A stretch of 64,000 bases of DNA, taken from NCBI RefSeq assembly GCF_014451325.2, contig NZ_JACSCH020000001.1, positions 412,845 through 476,844 of the forward strand. Direction: 5' to 3'. Positions within the stretch are counted from its first letter, which is position 1; each line of letters begins with the position of its first letter. Under the pieces are notes generated by a model. The model worked only from the letters and a program-made list of their open reading frames with translations, was not told the DNA's origin and searched no databases. The translations under genes and the position numbers were made by a program. Shown one piece after another: positions 61,401-64,000 of the stretch. Source of the stretch: Streptomyces sp. CB02980 (GTDB taxonomy: Bacteria > Actinomycetota > Actinomycetes > Streptomycetales > Streptomycetaceae).

Positions 61401-61672
61401 GCCGGTCACCGTCGCCGCTGCACACGGTCGACGTCAACCGGGTCCGTACGTCCCGGCCGCACCCGGGGGCAGGGTGGCCGAACGTGACCATTTCACGGAG
61501 GAGTTGGCCAGGGGACGTGTGCGACATGGAGGCGGTGCGGAGAGCTGTTTAAGAAACCTTGTTGAAAAAGCCTTTACCCCTGGTTCGCTCTTGATTTGCT
61601 CCTGCCAATCCGAACAGGCTTCTCTCGAACGTTTGACGCCCCACACGTCAACACGAGGAGAGATCCACTTTC

Positions 61673-62872
61673 ATGGCAACTCACAAGCGGTCCCACGGAC
61701 TTCGCAACGCGGCCATAGCCACAGGTACTGCTGCCGCGGCCGCCGCAGCGCTGTTCGCGGGCAATCTCGCCGGGGCATCCACCCCGGCCGAGGGCACCGT
61801 CCACGGACTCGGCGCCCCGGGCGCCGTCGACGGCAGCTTCATCGTCATCCTCGACGCATCCGCGAACAAGGGGGACCTCGCAAAGAAGTACGGCGGCAAG
61901 CTCGTCCGCTCCTACGGCTCCGAGGTCAACGGCTTCTCGGCGTCCGGCCTGTCCGTCGACGAGGCCAAGCGCCTCGCCGCCGACCCCGCGGTCGGGACGG
62001 TCGTGCAGAACAAGCGGTTCAGCATCAAGGAGACGCAGGAACAGCCCCCGTCCTGGGGCCTGGACCGGATCGACCAGGCCGACACGGCCGGCGACCAGAA
62101 GTACACGTACCCCGACAACGGCGGGGAGGGCGTGACCGCGTACGTCATCGACACCGGCGTCCGGGTCTCGCACCAGGACTTCGGCGGCCGGGCGACCCAC
62201 GGCTTCGACGCCGTGGACAACGACGACAGCGCCGACGACGGCAACGGCCACGGCACCCACGTGGCGGGCACCATCGCCGGCACCGCCCACGGAGTCGCCA
62301 AGAAGGCCAAGGTCGTGGCCGTCCGCGTCCTCGACGACAGCGGCTCCGGCACCACCGAGCAGGTCGTGGCCGGCATCGACTGGGTGACCAAGAACCACTC
62401 CGGGCCCTCGGTGGCGAACATGAGCCTCGGCGGCGGCGCCGACGAGGCCCTGGACGCGGCGGTCCAGCGGGCCATCGCCTCCGGCGTGACCTTCGCGGTG
62501 GCGGCCGGCAACGAGTCCTCCGACGCCGGCCAGGGCTCGCCCTCCCGGGTGCCGGAGGCGCTCACCGTGGCGTCCAGCACCAAGGACGACCAGCAGTCGG
62601 AGTTCTCGAACTTCGGCTCGGTGGTGGACCTGTACGCGCCCGGCTCGGAGATCACCTCGGCCTGGAACGACAGCGACACCGGCGTCAAGACGATCTCCGG
62701 AACGTCGATGGCCAGCCCGCACGTGGCGGGTGCCGCGGCCCTCTACCTGGCGGCCAACCCGTCGGCGACGCCGGCCGACACGGCCGCCGCGCTGACCGGG
62801 GCGGCCACCGCGGACGCCATCAAGAACCCGTCCTCCGGCACCGCGAACAAGCTCCTCAAGGTGACGCCGTAA
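61673..62872 (+). CDS. Secreted subtilisin-like protease (S8, proteinase-K-like)
   Basis: A 399-aa preproprotease. The signal is at about 1-35 (LRNAAIATGTAAAAAAALFA), an inhibitor-I9-like propeptide to about 120 (DGSFIVILDASANKGDLAKK), and the mature protease has Asp160 (VIDTGV), His196 (NGHGTHVAGT) and Ser345 (GTSMASPHVAG). The ratio and motifs fit extracellular alkaline proteases. An AGGAGAGA ribosome-binding site is present. An AT-rich promoter zone lies at about 61548-61600. An SSI-like inhibitor gene is also encoded in the window. Confidence 0.95.
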   Translation: MATHKRSHGLRNAAIATGTAAAAAAALFAGNLAGASTPAEGTVHGLGAPGAVDGSFIVILDASANKGDLAKKYGGKLVRSYGSEVNGFSASGLSVDEAKRLAADPAVGTVVQNKRFSIKETQEQPPSWGLDRIDQADTAGDQKYTYPDNGGEGVTAYVIDTGVRVSHQDFGGRATHGFDAVDNDDSADDGNGHGTHVAGTIAGTAHGVAKKAKVVAVRVLDDSGSGTTEQVVAGIDWVTKNHSGPSVANMSLGGGADEALDAAVQRAIASGVTFAVAAGNESSDAGQGSPSRVPEALTVASSTKDDQQSEFSNFGSVVDLYAPGSEITSAWNDSDTGVKTISGTSMASPHVAGAAALYLAANPSATPADTAAALTGAATADAIKNPSSGTANKLLKVTP

Positions 62873-62923
62873 CAGCGTGTCCACGACTCGCCGGGGCCGT
62901 ATCCGCCCCCGATGAGCTGTGAA

Positions 62924-62959
62924 GAGGTGGCCCTCCACACACCCGTGGAGGGCCACCTC
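62924..62959 (+). terminator. 15-bp hairpin terminator after protease gene
   Basis: The arms 62924-62938 (GAGGTGGCCCTCCAC) and 62945-62959 (GTGGAGGGCCACCTC) pair perfectly around a six-base loop (ACACCC). It sits 51 bp after the protease stop and ends that transcript. Confidence 0.85.
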
Positions 62960-62987
62960 CTTCGGTTCGGTGCCCGATACTGCTGGG

Positions 62988-63782
62988 ATGCCGCAGACGC
63001 CGCCCGCCGCGCTCCCCGAGCCGATATCGGCCGAGCCGCCGCACCGCCCGGACCTCACCCTGCTCACCCAGTCCTGGCTCGACCTGGCGTTCCTGCACTG
63101 GGCCGTGGACCCCGCCGACGTGGCCCCGCTCCTGCCCGCCGGAACCGTGCCCGACACCCACGACGGCGTCACCTACGTGGGCCTGGTCGCCTTCCGGATG
63201 CACCGGGTCGGCTGGCTCCGGCTCCCCGGGATCCCGTATCTCGGGACCTTCCCCGAGACCAACGTCCGGCTCTACTCCGTGGACGCCCACGGGCGCCGGG
63301 GTGTCGTCTTCCGCTCCCTCGACGCGTCCCGGCTGATCCCGGTGGCCGTCGGACGGTGGGCGTTCCGGATCCCGTACGTCTGGTCCAGGATGAGCATCCG
63401 GAACGACGGCTCCACCGTGACGTACACCAGCAGCCGGCGCTGGCCCGGCCCGCGCGGCGCGCGCAGCGCGATCAGCGTGGAGGTCGGGGAGCCGGTGGAG
63501 GAGCCCACCGCGCTCGAACACTTCCTGACCGCCCGCTGGGGCATGCACAGCTCGTTCCGCGGGCGGCCGCTCTATCTCCCGAACACCCACCCGCGCTGGC
63601 CGCTGCACCGCGCCCGGCTGCTCGACTGCGACGAGACGCTGCTCACCGCGGCCGGTCTGGAGCGGCCGTCCGGCCCGCCGGTGAGCGTGCTCTACTCGCC
63701 GTGCGTGCCGGTCCGCTTCAGTGCCCCGCCGAGGGATCCGCGGGTCGTGTCGATCCCGCGCCCGAGGGACGGGGACAGGTAG
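62988..63782 (+). CDS. DUF2071-family protein (YqjF-like)
   Basis: A 264-aa protein, DUF2071 or YqjF-like. It has TLLTQSWLDLAFLHWAVDPA, VAPLLPAGTVPDTHDGVTYV and GTFPETNVRLYSVDAHGRRG. The role is unknown. No ribosome-binding site is visible; GATACT lies six bases before the ATG, so a leaderless mRNA is likely. An in-frame upstream ATG at 62919 would overlap the terminator and is rejected. Confidence 0.85.
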   Translation: MPQTPPAALPEPISAEPPHRPDLTLLTQSWLDLAFLHWAVDPADVAPLLPAGTVPDTHDGVTYVGLVAFRMHRVGWLRLPGIPYLGTFPETNVRLYSVDAHGRRGVVFRSLDASRLIPVAVGRWAFRIPYVWSRMSIRNDGSTVTYTSSRRWPGPRGARSAISVEVGEPVEEPTALEHFLTARWGMHSSFRGRPLYLPNTHPRWPLHRARLLDCDETLLTAAGLERPSGPPVSVLYSPCVPVRFSAPPRDPRVVSIPRPRDGDR

Positions 63783-63795
63783 CTCGCTCGCGGTC

Positions 63796-64000
63796 TCAGC
63801 GCGGGGCGATCCCCGCCTCCGCCGCCCCCTTGATCCGGGCGCCGAAACCGGGGGCGTCCTTGCGGGCGGCCGAGAGCGCCAGGCCGGCGAGGAGTTTGCC
63901 CACGCCGTGGCCTTCGAGGACGTTGTAGATCCGGACCTGGGTCCGGCCGTCGGTGAGCGGTTCCAGGTCGTAGCCACCCTCACTCGCCGTGATGAGGTTC
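63796..64000 (-). CDS. SRPBCC-family protein, C-terminal part only
   Basis: Only the last 68 codons are in the window; the gene continues past the right edge. The visible part reads GGYDLEPLTDGRTQVRIYNV, EGHGVGKLLAGLALSAARKD and ends GIAPR. This is the final strand and long C-terminal helix of a START/polyketide-cyclase-like (SRPBCC) fold. These bind small hydrophobic ligands. It is convergent with the DUF2071 gene. Confidence 0.65.
   Translation of the reverse strand, partial: NLITASEGGYDLEPLTDGRTQVRIYNVLEGHGVGKLLAGLALSAARKDAPGFGARIKGAAEAGIAPR

Noticed and set aside
62919..62987. Upstream ATG as start of the DUF2071 gene
   Set aside because: It lies inside the protease terminator hairpin. 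The later ATG at 62988 has a likely leaderless promoter and gives the usual family length.

Overview
This window is high-GC chromosomal DNA from a Streptomyces or very close relative. Supporting signs are near-universal G/C third codon positions, a Streptomyces-subtilisin-inhibitor-type protein, a SCO0930-type lipoprotein, DUF1996, DUF5713 and HdeD-type proteins, MDMPI (mycothiol-dependent) enzymes, a TrmB/LuxR regulator beside a large secreted subtilase, and leaderless promoters. Accessory chemistry, secreted enzymes and decayed mobile DNA suggest a chromosome-arm-like region; that placement is inference. No rRNA, tRNA or CRISPR array was seen.

Layout. 1-5.7 kb: truncated arylsulfotransferase-like gene divergent from an XRE-cupin regulator, a histidine phosphatase, and small membrane proteins (TDT/SLAC1, HdeD, SHOCT, DUF7144). 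5.7-16 kb: a receptor-like Ser/Thr kinase fused to an amino-acid-binding domain, a P450, a 1227-aa secreted subtilase with a divergent TrmB/LuxR regulator, DoxX, DUF5713. 16-19 kb: an ABC exporter coupled to two tiny ORFs and a decayed frame. 19-27.6 kb: SDR/MarR pair, NUDIX-like protein, von Willebrand A protein, hydrolase, lipoprotein, TetR/MpaB pair with twin operators, quinone oxidoreductase. 26.4-28.2 kb: MITE-like and IS481 debris. 28-44 kb: methyltransferase, phosphoesterase, large secreted hydrolase, HEAT-repeat protein, an isoprenoid operon (small protein plus polyprenyl diphosphate synthase) followed by a latex-clearing-protein-like oxygenase, mycothiol enzyme, DctA fragment, GNAT, and a subtilisin inhibitor.

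44.0-56.9 kb is one giant gene of 4283 codons for a hybrid assembly line: fatty-acyl-AMP ligase, ACP, KS, AT, KR, ACP, condensation, adenylation, PCP, second condensation, and a C-terminal domain that I align by eye to cyanobacterial acyl-ACP reductase (AAR), not to the usual SDR-type thioester reductase. This is the strongest candidate for an undescribed system. Five in-frame tandem-repeat tracts lie in its linkers or domains.

57-64 kb: lipoprotein, then a cell-envelope regulon: SCO0930-type lipoprotein, zinc anti-sigma factor, ECF sigma factor and DUF1996 protein. The sigma gene and the lipoprotein gene share the same upstream motif, TGAACC-N16-CGTGTT. The window ends with a second secreted subtilase, a DUF2071 protein and a truncated SRPBCC gene.
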